Source: Favolaschia claudopus (lineage: Eukaryota; Basidiomycota; Agaricomycetes; Agaricales; Mycenaceae). From it: a DNA stretch of 64,000 nt. The DNA is taken from contig JAWWNJ010000065.1 in the NCBI GenBank assembly GCA_037176885.1, forward strand, positions 434,001 to 498,000. Direction: 5' to 3'. Both the position numbers and the translations under genes were made by a program. The notes beneath the pieces were generated by a model that did no database searches, was not told where the DNA came from, and was given only the letters and a program-made list of their open reading frames with translations. This document shows, one piece after another, positions 21,468 through 32,542 of this stretch (positions are counted from its first letter, which is position 1; each line of letters opens with the position of its first letter).

Positions 21468-21933
21468 ATGGCCCTTCCGACACTCAACTATACCTATGCA
21501 GACCGTCAGCTCATCGACAGCGTCTCAGCCCACGTACGACGCGTTATTTTTTCCTTTCCGTCCTTCTGACGCGTGATAGATGTTCTCTCCTCACGAGATC
21601 GCGTCCAATCCCGCTCGTTTCTTGAACTATGACAACTGGATTGATCCCGCGGCGGTGAGAGAATATCTGGTACGTGTATTTGTCGGTTCGAGATTTCCAC
21701 ACTCACTAGTAGACTCCATATACCCATCTCGCAATCCATTCTTTTAATGTCATTTCCTATTTAGGCCGAAGCTGAAGTGAAAAGTTTCTCGACTCATGAT
21801 TACTGGTGAGTTTCACGGTTTCTCTGTTCACCCCTGCTACGCTCCACCTATGACGCATATGGATTCCGACAGCCAGTTGCTCGAAATCCATTTGCGTCAT
21901 AATTGTGCGGAGCCCGAATTGGGGCGCGATTGA
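21468..21933 (+). CDS. Small hypothetical protein, four exons, 85 aa
   Basis: Proposed exons are 21468-21533, 21580-21669, 21765-21805 and 21873-21933. All introns have GT..AG ends (GTACGA, GTACGT, GTGAGT donors), and the phases join without a stop until TGA at 21933. The protein starts MALPTLNYTYADRQLID, includes MFSPHEIASNPARFLNY and DNWIDPAAVREYL, and ends HNCAEPELGRD. It is acidic and soluble, without a signal peptide or membrane segment. I recognise no family. It may be a complete small gene or the first exons of a longer one cut by repeats downstream. The ATG follows a pyrimidine-rich promoter-like stretch. Confidence 0.5.
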
Positions 21934-22683
21934 TGATATCAAATCACCGATCACAAGTGTTTTTTTTTATCATACGACGGGTATTTTGTTCCCTCACTTT
22001 CAAAGTGGTGAATGATGTTCCTTAGCCTCACACCATCCCATACATACACTCCATACTGGCACTACCATGCCCATGGCAAAGTGGTGCTTGGTTTTGTGGG
22101 GCGGAAATTTCCGTGATCCAGGAGTCACATGTGACATAGACTGTCCGCGCTCGGACTTGGGGACATTGCCGTTTTACTCAGGAAGGACTGAATGTGTCGT
22201 AGATTGACGGTATGTTTCTTCTTTTCAGCCAATGTTTCTGACTCTCTATGTATGTATCTCCCGGACTTCGTGCATCCCGCATTGCGGGACTGCGGATTCA
22301 ATTTCTCCCCGTTTCCGATTACTATGAACTCACTATTGACACCCCTCGGCCCCTGCCTATTTTTGGTACGACTCTTTTTTCACTGGCTATGACTATACAG
22401 TTCCCGACCCCAGCGGCCCCGGCCCGGCCAAAAAAAAAAAAGCTGCTGACTGCGCATGCACCCTCCACCAACACCGTCACTTGCCGTAAAAGCACCCACA
22501 CGGCGTCATCTGTCGGAATTATGCATGTGCCTTAGACTTGGATGGATCATCATGGATGGATTCAGAATCGTCTCATCTGTGTACAGTGCCTGGTCTCCGG
22601 CCTCGATTTTCCTTGTGGTGTTACTTCCTGTCGTACCAACCAAGGACTTCATCACGGAGATCTTCGTGTTTGATAGCTCAAAG
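21934..22683. other. Possible further exons, unresolved
   Basis: Around 22260-22370 a plus frame reads RIQFLPVSDYYELTID then TPRPLPIFG, which looks coding, but another frame is open too. A pure A run of 11 lies at 22430. I could not link this to the gene at 21468. Confidence 0.3.
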
Positions 22684-22900
22684 TGGGAACCGGCATTGAC
22701 TGAGCCATCAGCGTGCTGTTTGGTCTTGTTTACCCTCAGCCAACTTGACATTCCGAGCGGTTCCAGGTCATTCAGCTTATTTGGTTGCAGATTTCGCCAA
22801 GATATGGCGGGGGGCTATGCTCAGAAGAGCTATTTCAGCAATAATACCAGCACACAGATTATTTGGCGGGGTGAAAGTGGATATAATTACCTTTGATTTC
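22684..22900 (+). repeat. Dispersed 217-bp repeat, copy A
   Basis: Nearly identical to 26869-27084 in the opposite direction. Both copies translate to about 70 similar residues (WEPALTEPSACCLVLF onward). There are no inverted termini. A third partial copy is at 23411-23462. The family is unknown. Confidence 0.85.
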
Positions 22901-23181
22901 TCTTGCAGCCTTAACTCAGTTTTGATGGCAAAAGCACCGAAGAGCGTTCAGGCTCATTTCTGATCCCATTTGAGTGCTACAACTTCACAAATTGATTCTA
23001 TCTAGTCAACTGACCTGTTGGCCCCACTATCCGCCTAAAAATGTTTTTCTAAGACTGCGATTGAGAGGGATAGAAAATGTTCCCACGCTCAGCGTATTAA
23101 TTGTTAAACTTCACCGTTCATGCTGATACCGCGAAGTCTTCGCTATCAAAACTGTAAAGTTCTGAGGGCAGCCCAATATGT

Positions 23182-23288
23182 CCAGGACAAAATTTTTGTT
23201 TTGGGTCTTAATCCGGATTTGCGCCGTGTTTTTCGTCCAATTTCCCAATCAGTTGGAATGAAGGACAAAAATAAAAATTCTGTCCTGG
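23182..23288. mobile_element. Short inverted-repeat remnant, CCAGGACA ends
   Basis: 107 bp. CCAGGACAAAATTTTTGTTTT is inverted at the right with few mismatches. No clear target duplication. Probably an old MITE. Confidence 0.5.
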
Positions 23289-23410
23289 AGCTTTGGTTGT
23301 TTGACATCCTAACTACCTTTTACATGAGACACATGGAGCATACAGCGTGTGTGGAAGCAGTTTAATCATTTCTCGCCAGACCTACCTTTTTGGAACCGTT
23401 TGGGCAAAGG

Positions 23411-23462
23411 AAACAAACAAGACCAAACAGCACGTTGATGGCTCATTCAATGCCGGTTCCCA
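23411..23462 (-). repeat. Partial copy C of the 217-bp repeat
   Basis: Shares ACAAGACCAAACAGCACG and CAATGCCGGTTCCCA with copy B (26869-27084), in the same direction as copy B. Confidence 0.75.
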
Positions 23463-25400
23463 CTCAAAGCACCCGACGCACGCACGTTTTCACTCTGATC
23501 TGAACAACAAAGCCGCTCCGAGTCGGGTCTCCGTTTTAACCACCGGCTTTGTATGATACTACTCTGCCCGCCATCTGTTTTGTAACATTCTTCGTCTTCT
23601 CGAATCTTTCCTCATTCGCTGTCAAATACAAAAGACGTCGGACTTCGGGGCCCAATTCCCCCATATTCTAGTATCTACGCTTCGTGTTGATTTCGATGCC
23701 TCATTCCAACTCTCATTTCGAACAACAACAATTGACGATCCATCTCTATCTCCACCTCGTCCCACCTCGCCGTGCTCCGGACCTAAAGCTCGACATTACC
23801 AGATTATAAATCATGGTGGCGCTCTCTATAATCTTCCGTGTCCGTATCCGTGTCCACTGTCCATTTGTCCGATATCCCGAGCACTACAGCACTATTCATT
23901 CAACCTTCGACATTGTCGGCGGATTTCGGGCTCGAGGAACAAACACATCGATATCATTGTCAAGTTGAAGTCGAGGCACCTGGCAGCCATCTCTCTGTTC
24001 CCCACACCTATGTAGGTGCACTGGTATCGATTATGATTACGAGAAGGAACCCGGGGCAATTCGGCTGATTACTCGCCTCAATACCCCGAGAAGCGTCCTC
24101 GGTAAATCCCTCGTTGAACTGTGAACGAGTGCTACAATTGACTCGGTGCAGGGTTACGCGCACGGTAAGCCAAACAAAACCTTCATCGATCACTACATAC
24201 TTATGCTATACAGCACCCGTCTCTCTTCCCCACACCTCCATACCGCTCGCGCAATTCATTCTATTACATACTCGTTACTCAACACCAAGAAGACGTTTCG
24301 AGTGCCACAGGAGGACGTACGTTGACTCTCTCATCAAAGAAAAACAGAATTCTCTCACAAGCGCTACGATGGGTGATTCTGTCGGCAAAAAATTATCGAT
24401 GAACTACATTCTTACGCTATCTTTATACAGTCGCAGTCCGCGACAGTACGGTGCGGTGTGGTGTCTCGCTTCTGTGGACAGAGACTGGGTCCAGGTGAAA
24501 GCCGCGACCATGGTGAGCGATACTGAAACACATTGACTACGGTATACCGATGAAGAACGCCACAGTGCGGTGCGCGGTGTTTCAATATGGAGAAAATTGA
24601 TTCTGTCTTCACTTTTCAAAACAAAATGCTCCCGACTCAAAGTTCAATTCCGCTTTCCCAAAAAGTCGAGACCCGCCGCCCGACGTCGAGCTTCACGCAT
24701 TGACGTCAACACGGCAACAATAAGAAAGAAACATATAACGGGTACGCCACGCGCCGTACGTTACATCCGGCCACCCCAAAATGAATTTCAGGCTCCGACT
24801 ATCTCCCACTGGCAGGAGGAAATCCGAAACAAGAAGTTTACACGATGACCGACACCAATGCATGGAATTTGAAATTCAACATACCGAAAGAGCGGCGACT
24901 CGGGGTGCGCCACTGGATGTGGTCCCGAGTTGAGGAGCGGGGTTTAGTTCGCGTCGCTTCGAGGCATAAGCGAGGCGGGGGGAAATCCCGTTCAACTTAA
25001 ATGCTATCTTCTAATGTGCGGGAAATGCTCAGAGAGGTATTGTGTCTATGACTTTTCACAGAAAGAACGAAGGTAAGTTGCCTTTGAGAAAATAATTCTG
25101 GTCGAAGACGGGTGTTAATCTCACGGGATCTGCCAATCCTTCAGAACTTGATGACATTCTCGGAGTGCGGGACGCCGTTGTCTTGTTCTTCAGGAAGACG
25201 GTCGGGTACAGGTTGATCGTGGTCAACGTCGACGTACCGTGTCGACGTTGGGATTATTGAACAACTTGGAGAAGTAAAGGGCTTGAAAAACCTTGAAATG
25301 AGGCGTAAAATCCGAGAAGAAGATAGCCTACTTGCTACTGCCAATGATCATCCAAGAGACGGTACTGTCGGCCGTTACTTCAGGCTGTCCGAACAGCGAG
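23463..25400. other. Possible decayed gene pieces, unresolved
   Basis: A plus frame at 23838-24020 reads HLSDIPSTTALFIQPSTL, SADFGLEEQTHRYHCQVE and VEAPGSHLSVPHTY. Two exon-like blocks with AG and GT borders follow at about 24035-24100 and 24151-24163. I could not assemble a full gene. The rest to 25400 shows only short frames, and GC-rich GTCGAC repeats near 25220-25260. Confidence 0.3.
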
Positions 25401-25606
25401 TTTGCGATGCAGCCATTGGATGGCTAATGGCTACACAAAAGTCAAAATCCAGGCGCATTGACAAAGACTAACCCTAGTCTCAGCATCCAAACTTTATTCC
25501 AGGCACCTCTTGTCACATTGTGTAATATGACAACAATCTTTGGGCCATCAAAGTTCCCTAATCGGGAAATCGTTAGCCATCCAATGGCTCCAATGGCTCA
25601 TTAGGC
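25401..25606. mobile_element. MITE with TTTGCGATGCAGCCATTG ends
   Basis: Left end TTTGCGATGCAGCCATTGGA, right end an inverted, slightly altered copy (ATCCAATGGCTCCAATGGC). The same family lies at 44054. Noncoding. The left and right tips are not both intact. Confidence 0.6.
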
Positions 25607-26449
25607 TCGTGTCCAGCCGTTATCGTAGCAGCACAATGACGAGCAAGCTGAGTATACCGTACTATAACGGCTGGTGGCACTTAGCCGTAAATTGATAGAT
25701 GGCAATTTTAAACTCCGATCATCCCTTGTTAGGAAGTATCTCCGACGCTGAAAGTTGTTGATTCCAACGTTGATCTCCCAAGTTTGACCAGAATAATCAT
25801 GGAAATTGCAGCTAACATTAATATGAAAGGGGCCCATGGTGTTTGAGGGTGTTACTTGGAGGTAGAGGCTAAAAACATGCAAATCAGTAAGGTAGGGCTC
25901 GTTCATCAGCAACGTACCCCACGTGACCTAGTGTGACGCTCCTTTTTGGGCCATTTCCTTGTTTTGCACTCCTTTTCACCGGATCATGGCAAATTTCCAT
26001 GGGTTTGGATACTAAGATCTACTGATATGGACCAGTTTCGAATATACATTAAGTGATTTAGCCGACAAGTGGGTGTAATGATTTATTGAAAGAGATTTTG
26101 TCCCAAATTGGTCATTTCGCTTTCACCCGTTGCAATTCCATTTCAAATATTCGTACAACGCACAGTAAATCATTCTGTTACTACAGGATGAGATCTTGGT
26201 ATTCAATCTGCGCATAGTGGTCAAGGGGAGCGCAGAGTAAGCCCAAGATCCCAGCTCGGCCCAAAAATGAGCGTGACAATTGATCACGTGGAGTAGGTTC
26301 CTTATGAATGAGCCCTACCTTACCAATTCTCAGAATGAAGTCAATTCAAGCTATCTGGGCCATTATAATGATTATATGCCTTACAGAATCGGGCAACTTC
26401 TGGGGGAGGCCGAACTGAATCTGAAGTAATGGATATCCTCTATAACATA
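25607..26449. other. No gene recognised
   Basis: Short frames only. Two related phrases, AGCCCTACCTTAC at 26310 and GTAAGGTAGGGCTCGTTCAT at 25890, form an inverted pair of about 20 bp with several hundred bases between, possibly another old element. Confidence 0.35.
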
Positions 26450-26818
26450 CAGTCGCCTCTGTCATAACGCATAGATGTCAGTGGACCACCCACCCTATGG
26501 GTTTTTACAGAGTATGGGTTGTCGCAGCCGTGAGAAAGCTGAGTCATCGCCTGAAACGGCAATTGATGCCATCAACATTTGGCCGGCCAAAGCCGAGCAA
26601 CATTCGAGCCGAACAGAAAGTCATTTCTAGCCAAGAAATGGCTAGATTTGGTGTCAAAGCACGTCAGACTGACTTTGATTCAATCATCTAGCCACATCCC
26701 TTCCAAACTTGGGCTAAAAGCTGCTTCAAACGGCCTCAAATTCAAAACGCTAAAAATTGGGCCAAAGTTATGGGTTTTCTCCTCGAAAGACTATGGGTTA
26801 CGGGGTATCGCAGAGGCG
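26450..26818. mobile_element. MITE of the ATAACCCATA family, worn
   Basis: The left end CAGTCGCCTCTGTCATAACG matches, inverted, GGGTATCGCAGAGGCG at the right. ATGGGTT phrases recur at both ends. The right tip has lost its last bases. Confidence 0.6.
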
Positions 26819-26868
26819 TGCAATTTTAGCGGAAACCAACTTGGTGGATGCCAAAATGTATGGCAAGC

Positions 26869-27084
26869 GAAATCAAAGGTAATTATATCCACTTTCACTC
26901 CGCCACATAATCTGTGTGCTGGTATTATGGCTGAAATAGCTCTTCTGAGCATAACTGCCCGTCATATCTTGGCGAAATCTGCAACCAAATGAGCTGAATG
27001 ACCTGGAACCGCTCGGAATCTCAAGTTGGCTGAGGGTAAACAAGACCAAACAGCACGCTGATGGCTCAGTCAATGCCGGTTCCC
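26869..27084 (-). repeat. Dispersed 217-bp repeat, copy B, in the bHLH promoter
   Basis: Inverted near-identical copy of 22684-22900. It ends 115 bp before the bHLH start codon at 27200, so it lies in the presumed promoter or leader of that gene. Confidence 0.85.
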
Positions 27085-27199
27085 AAACTTCGCAACGTGG
27101 ATTAGCGCAGCCCACGTGAAGAAGCGGTTGGTGACGAGCCTACAGACTCGCAATCATCAAGCGCTCTCGTCGCGCCCAAACCCATCGAACATCGATACC

Positions 27200-28090
27200 A
27201 TGGAATTCTCTCAAGTCCAGGCCGATGGCTCACACACCCTCCCGGGCCTTGATTCTGCCCAGTTGGCGACTATTTTGAGTAATTTGCCAGGTATTTTTGC
27301 GAAGGTGCGACAACCTTCATGATCATTGTTATGTTTTTCTCCTTGTTTCAACGTGTGCAAGAAGCAAGGGCGTTGACTTCCCTACACAGCAACTTGCCGA
27401 TGGCAAGGGCGTTGCCCAGACACTGTCTAACCTCGCGCAGCTCACGGAAGATGGTACTGGCACCGACGGCAGCGACTTTGGCCCTCTATCGCATCCCCAC
27501 GGGCCCCCGTCCACGGTCAGCCACCTCAGACTTCTGTCTCATAGCCAGCACACTCCACCGCCCGCGGAACCAGACCAAAACGAAGGAGACTACTACGTCG
27601 ACATGTCGGAGGAGCCGCCAATCCGCAAGCCAGCTGGAAGGGGAAAAAACCGCAGAGCGGGAGCCGCGGTGGGCAGTGAGGAATGGGCGCGTCGGCGCAA
27701 AGATAACCACGTATGGCTCCCCCACTCTCCATTGACATCTGGCTTCACTTCAAGTTACTGCAGAAAGAAGTGGAACGCCGCCGCCGTGGGAACATCAACG
27801 AAGGCATCAATGAGCTCGCGCGCATCATCCCGTGTGGCGCAGAGGAGAAAGCGAAGAGCGCCATTCTTTCGCGTGCGGTTCAGTACATTCACCACCTTAA
27901 GGAGAACGAGGCGCGCAACATTGAGAAGTGGACGCTCGAAAAACTACTTATGGATCATGCCACGCGCGACCTACATTTGCAGCTCGACAGCATCCGCAAG
28001 CTGGCGGAGGATGAGAGGGTGCAACATCAGAAGCTCAAACAGGAGGTAGATTTACTACGCGGGAAGGGGAAAGCGGCGACTGAGAATTAG
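27200..28090 (+). CDS. bHLH transcription factor, CBF1/USF type, 250 aa
   Basis: Exons 27200-27304, 27390-27710 and 27764-28090 join in phase to 250 residues. Introns are 85 and 53 nt with GTGCGA and GTATGG donors and CAG acceptors. The basic region spans the second splice site: KDNH | KEVERRRR, residues 139-150. It has His142, Glu146 and Arg150, the H-E-R set that reads CACGTG E-boxes. Helix 1 (INEGINELARIIP) and helix 2 (AILSRAVQYIHHLKE) follow. A C-terminal coiled coil with leucine spacing runs to about residue 245. The first 138 residues are low complexity and acidic in part. Such nuclear factors act as dimers; CBF1 relatives regulate sulphur metabolism genes and centromere binding in yeast, but the role here is not shown. 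An upstream GTG in frame is an unlikely start. Intact. Confidence 0.9.
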
Positions 28091-28762
28091 TTTGGCCAGG
28101 GTGAGAGCTCAAGTATGAGATGTTGCATTATTCCACGAACAGCTATTTGTTGCGCAAAAATCCATCGCTCCAACGTCTCTGGTTAGGCTTGGTAAGGCTC
28201 GGTACCGCAAGGGTAAGCCGCCGTCCACAGCGTATGTAGATCGCCTTGGCATGCCTCAAAGTTGCGGGATGGGCAAAAATCGGGCTTTATTTTGCCGGAA
28301 ATAGCCTCAGATTGCCGAGGGTTTTCTGACCGAGGGCATCGGCTTTACAGCCGTTTCGGCGGGTTTTGATTGATTTGAAATCTGCTTACCTGTGTTTGGT
28401 CCCGCGTCCTCGGCTCCACCCTTGCCGAATCAGCTCTTCGTCTCTTTCAGCGCATTCTCTTGCCAGAGAGTGAGTTGGTGAGGCTCCCTGAACCTTTGTG
28501 AATACATCAGAGACCCAATCTGACCCCCAGCAGAGCTCAAATGTGTGCTTGAGCCCACTTGTTTACATCGACAAGCTCACGGCAGGGAATGTTGGAGATG
28601 GGGACGCACACAATGCGCGGGAGGAGGAGGAGGAGGGGCAATTGAGCTGGACGCAGATGGTGGCGGGAAGGATGTGCAGAGAGGGTCGCATCGTATCCGC
28701 GCAGGGGTAGGGGATGAGGAGCCCTCGTTCTCCTTGAGGGGTTGTTGGTGGGGTCGATGGTG

Positions 28763-28863
28763 TGCGTGTGGGTGAAGGTGCAGATTGTGTAGCTGGATGT
28801 CGTCTTCGTCGTCGACTCTCCTGTACACACTGGTGCTGCGCTCGTTGCGTGCGCACACATTCC
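28763..28863 (+). pseudogene. Exon-like segment paralogous to 14063-14170
   Basis: The frame VKVQIV-stop-LDVVFVVDS ends at CCACTG before GTAAGT. The relative at 14092 has a Gln codon (CAG) where this copy has TAG, so this copy is probably dead. Family unknown. Confidence 0.4.
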
Positions 28864-29335
28864 ACTGGTAAGTGGCTGTTTCTTCTTCCTTGCTCCTCTG
28901 AGTCCTCACTTAGTCACTGTTGTCTGTCTCCACAGTAAATCAAATATATTTTTTAACTAACACGATCTGTAACCACCCGTAAATCAATTTAATTATCTGC
29001 TTTTTTCCTATATCGCTTGCTGCCTAGCTCCTTGTAGTTCGCCCTGTCGCGATGCCGACACTTCCCTCGTCCGCCTGTTCCCGAACATGAGAACTCTTCC
29101 CCACGCTGAGCGTGTGCGCACTGCGCGCAGCGCCGGCGGCCACTCTTCCCCTTCTCGCTCTCTGCTGCTATACGGGGTCGTTGTGACGGCCGCTCACCGC
29201 CGTTTGACCGCCGTCGTCATTCGTGCCGAAATCGAGAACAAGCTGCCACTGCACAGTTGGGATGAGTGAATGCGGTGCTGGTGCTGGTTGAAATTGTGTA
29301 GGATGAGCCGGCGCGTTTTCGGAGCGGGCGTCTGA

Positions 29336-29515
29336 TTAAACGACAGGTGCAAATGGCCCGCTGGGCGGCAGCGAGGGTGGTTGCGACTCTGGCGAGTCTG
29401 AGACTGTGCGCCCCGCCTTTTTCTTTTTCTTCCTCTTGTTCTTATTATTGGAGCCGAGTGGTCTACCTGCCCCGAGTCGCTTGCCGCCATGCTTCGGTGC
29501 CGTAGGGTCTTCTTC
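29336..29515 (-). pseudogene. ORF fragment with an AT-hook-like motif
   Basis: The minus frame reads KHGGKRLGAGRPLGSNNK followed by a lysine/arginine run and a proline-rich end, with a stop at 29336. GAGRPLG fits the AT-hook core (GRP), which binds the minor groove. Such motifs occur near the start of several fungal transposon proteins. No start or other exon is clear. Confidence 0.35.
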
Positions 29516-29826
29516 TTCTTGAATGTCAGTACCGTATCACTGTGGGTGTGCGTCGTGCGCGAAGGCGGACTTGTTTAAAAGTTTTTGGAAGCAATCAAGG
29601 CTTGTGTTGCGCTGATGACACCCATACAGCCTTTATAAGAAGGAAACCATATGGAGAATGACTCATCATCACACGAACTGTGATGATTCAATGTTTGTCA
29701 ATACCAATCATTTACGACTATCATTTACGGCGTTGCCATGATAAGATTGTTATTCAATCGTGACATTGTCATTTGAAATTGGACAGCAGCCTTTAGATCT
29801 AATGGCCAACTTTCGGACATGAAGAA

Positions 29827-30003
29827 TTGCGAGCGACCCAGGTCGCTATTAATCCGCTCAGATCTCTACAACGAGCAGTTTCAGATGTGAGATCCCAGCC
29901 ACCTAGGAATGACCCAGGACAATACTCTTCTAGGTCGTTTAGAGCTCACACCTGGTGCCCATCGCTGCGGAGATCTGAGCGGTCAAAAAGTCTGGGCCAA
30001 ACT
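29827..30003. mobile_element. MITE with palindromic tips, worn copy
   Basis: About 75% like the copy at 37986-38175. The left tip still carries GCGACCCAGGTCGC. The right tip is degraded. Confidence 0.65.
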
Positions 30004-30347
30004 CCCTATTGCATTGCCAAATCTGACCAACTGCCATCCCGAAACACAGATATTGCCAAATACGGAATTTTTGGGATTTTGGACATTTCTCTGGTTGTTC
30101 GATGTTCCACTCCATGTTCATGTTATACAAGTTGAAGAGAACATGCCATATATAAGAGCACGGGCACTCAACGTCGGTTGAATGTAAAATTCGCGATTCC
30201 GGTTACTTTTGGTCATGCCGAGTATTTTACAAAGGTGAATGCATTCCGCATGAACGCTACGCCCGCCATCTTCCAGTCAAAAACTTCCCGCGTTACACAT
30301 ATAAGTTACACCGATGTTCCAAATGATAGCAATGTATTGTTACATCA

Positions 30348-30731
30348 TTAATTGGCGATTTCTGGGCGCTCGAGCATTATCGTGAATTTTGTTCCTGTTG
30401 TGTCTGTGGTGAAAACGTTCGTCGAGTTGGATAACGGGAAGGGGAGCACCTGAATTTTCCTTGCCAGATGCTGTAGTTTGAAGGAATACTCATTCAATAT
30501 GGGAATGACGAGGGTTAGTTTCTGCGACAACCTCCTCGTTCGAGCATGCAATTTGGAAATCGCAAGGATAGCCCGCTGCAGACCGGCTGTGATTCTTGAA
30601 TGCACTAAATGGCACGAATCATCAAAAAAGTCAAGAGAGAAATCGACACCTTTCCAATGAGTTAAAGCGTCGAACGTGTTTAGTTTGCCCAGTGGGAGAC
30701 GAGAGTGCCCTGTTGCAGTACAATGCACCAA
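30348..30731 (-). CDS. Hypothetical ORF
   Basis: 127 codons. The part GVDFSLDFFDDSCHLVHS, ITAGLQRAILAISKLHA and SQKLTLVIPILNEYSFKL reads as folded, helical protein. The start is uncertain because a MITE border lies upstream at 30845. It could be an exon of a gene interrupted by that MITE. No family recognised. Confidence 0.3.
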   Translation of the reverse strand: MVHCTATGHSRLPLGKLNTFDALTHWKGVDFSLDFFDDSCHLVHSRITAGLQRAILAISKLHARTRRLSQKLTLVIPILNEYSFKLQHLARKIQVLPFPLSNSTNVFTTDTTGTKFTIMLERPEIAN

Positions 30732-30844
30732 CCAATGCGGTATCTACATTGTACAAAGCGGCATCTACGTTGACCCAAGCGGTGGAATGGATTTCAAACT
30801 CTATTGCCCCCAAAGTGCAAAGACGTGAGAAAGGCTGTCGTATA

Positions 30845-31729
30845 CTCGTCATCACAGAAAGTAACCGGAAATTGTGTTATTTTGACGCGGTCACGTGTTT
30901 TTCTCACGGAACTTGTATCCTATATTGTAGTTTGGTATGTTCCATTTACCCCGTATGAGTTTGAGGAAGATTGCCGTTGTATACGTTGACCAGGAGTCTG
31001 CACAAATTCGAGAGTGCCTCGGTTTGCAGTAGTTTGACTGTGAATAATGCAGAGAATATAACCAAATCCCTGTTTGAGACGCATGTAGGGTGATTGTGGT
31101 GCGATATGGTAGTTGTTCAGACTTAGGGGTACTCTGAGCAGCCTTTTGTATGACCTTCAACCTGCAATATTGGCAAGAAAAGGTGCATGCAAAGATCTTA
31201 GCCAGAATTGTTGAAATTGTGGTTTTGGTTCGAAATGAAACTGTTGGAAGGTACACGAATGACGCATAATACTAGTTCAGCGTCGTATCTTGTAGCTACA
31301 GACAGTTTGGAAGCAACTGCCCTTTAAAATATGACTTTCAGCTGTGAAAATGTTGCAGCACGCAAATCTGTTTATGTTTGTTGTGTGCCCTCGGACAAAA
31401 CTTGCCTAGACTTTGCATTTGCACTTATCTTTCCGGTCCAATTCTTGTGCTGTGGAATCATTCCATACATATCTACTACCCAAGAGTATCAAACTCATAA
31501 CTATGTGCCAAAATCATTGTCCAATGCTGCGCTTTTGTCGAATTGCGCAAAATCACAAGTGCCAAAGTTATTCTCAGTTTACGAGCTGTACTGAATCTTC
31601 CTGGCTGAGATGACCAGTGCATGAGATGTCAGTAGATGCCAAACACCATGTTCATAAAAAATTCACCACAAAAAACTACAAATCTGGCCCAAACCGATCA
31701 AATTTCCGGTTACTTTCTGTGATGACGAG
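30845..31729. mobile_element. MITE-like element, 29-bp perfect ends, TA target duplication
   Basis: 885 bp. Ends begin CTCGTCATCACAGAAAGT and are exact inverted copies, flanked by TA (30843-30844 and 31730-31731). A diverged solo end of the family lies near 30198 (CCGGTTACTTTTGGTCATG). No transposase inside. Confidence 0.85.
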
Positions 31730-31734
31730 TATTT

Positions 31735-31869
31735 TTATGGGTATTGTTTTTGCAGACAAGAAAAGCCAACCAGTTGACCGAGAGTGAGGCGTGAGTTGAG
31801 CTCCTTGATGTGCCGTCGCAGTAGGAGAACTCGGGAGATGGTCCAGGCGCTGGAGGTGGGGACGGACAT
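31735..31869 (-). CDS. Short ORF, 44 codons
   Basis: Starts at ATG in an ACCATGTCC context and reads SVPTSSAWTISRVLLLRR then HIKELNSRLTLGQLVG. It stops at 31735, next to the MITE border. It may be the first exon of a gene cut by the MITE. The LINE tail at 31931 lies just upstream. Confidence 0.25.
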   Translation of the reverse strand: MSVPTSSAWTISRVLLLRRHIKELNSRLTLGQLVGFSCLQKQYP

Positions 31870-31930
31870 GGTAGTCGGTCTGGCTGACGTTTGGCTGACG
31901 TGTCGAAGTTTCACACAGTCACGTGCTACC

Positions 31931-32510
31931 TTTTTTTTTTCTTTCTTTTTTTTTGTCTCTGCATTTCTATACCGCAACAAGTACACTAACTACTAAGACG
32001 CGGTGCCCGGAGGCGATAAATAAAGGAGGGGTCTGCGCAGTGGAGGAATCCGGTGGTTGTGTAGTGTAGTCGTGTGAGTTGTGGGTTGAGTTGTAAGTTA
32101 CGGGGATATTAGCGAATCCATAAGACCATGAGACCATAACGCATGAGTGAAATTGTATGTACATGAAGTTGAAGGGGGGTATAAGGTGGGCCTGATCGTC
32201 GTGTGTGGTGTGCGCAGAGTTGTTCTATGGCTGGGCCATGGGGTGTATGGGGGGAACCAATTGAGCGCGGCCCTCGCGCCTAATCCTGTTCTCCATCATC
32301 CGAGTCTTCGTCCGGGGGCTCCGGCTCGTTGGTAAGTCTTGTGGCGTGCGGATTTTGCCCGTCTTTGTGAACGCCCCGGACATCTCCAGGAAGTTAGCCA
32401 GTGCGGCTATTCCGTCTTTTGTGCCCAGTATCTCGGGCAGGGAAATATCCCTTGAGACTTTCCTGAGGATGTACCGTTGGTCCTCGTATTGAGGACCGTG
32501 CTACTCGACT
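31931..32510 (-). mobile_element. 5'-truncated LINE with A-rich tail
   Basis: On the minus strand the unit ends in an A-rich tail (plus-strand T runs at 31931-31954, interrupted by two C). Upstream at 32497-32272 is a coding remnant. The unit starts abruptly near 32500, as truncated LINEs do. No target duplication was found. Confidence 0.5.
32272..32497 (-). pseudogene. Probable end of a LINE ORF2
   Basis: The minus frame reads EDQRYILRKVSRDISLPE, then ILGTKDGIAALANFLEMSG, then AFTKTGK. I recall this 'LPEILGT..G..ALA.FL..SGAFTKTG' phrase from the C-termini of basidiomycete LINE polyproteins after the RNase H domain, so I infer the same here. Only the last 60-70 codons remain, and a search is needed to confirm. 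Confidence 0.42.
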
Positions 32511-32542
32511 AAACGCTATTAATATTCCGATAGTCAACGATA

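Larger units (their letters stand above)
28091..29826. other. Intergenic, with paralogous exon and AT-hook fragment
   Basis: After the bHLH stop come sequences rich in GGTAAG-like phrases (28190-28220). The stretch 28600-28740 is purine-rich. The two weakly supported coding fragments are listed separately. No complete gene. Confidence 0.35.

Noticed and set aside
27116..27199. Upstream in-frame start for the bHLH gene
   Set aside because: The codon at 27116 is GTG, not ATG. The ATG at 27200 has a better context and follows the repeat-derived leader.
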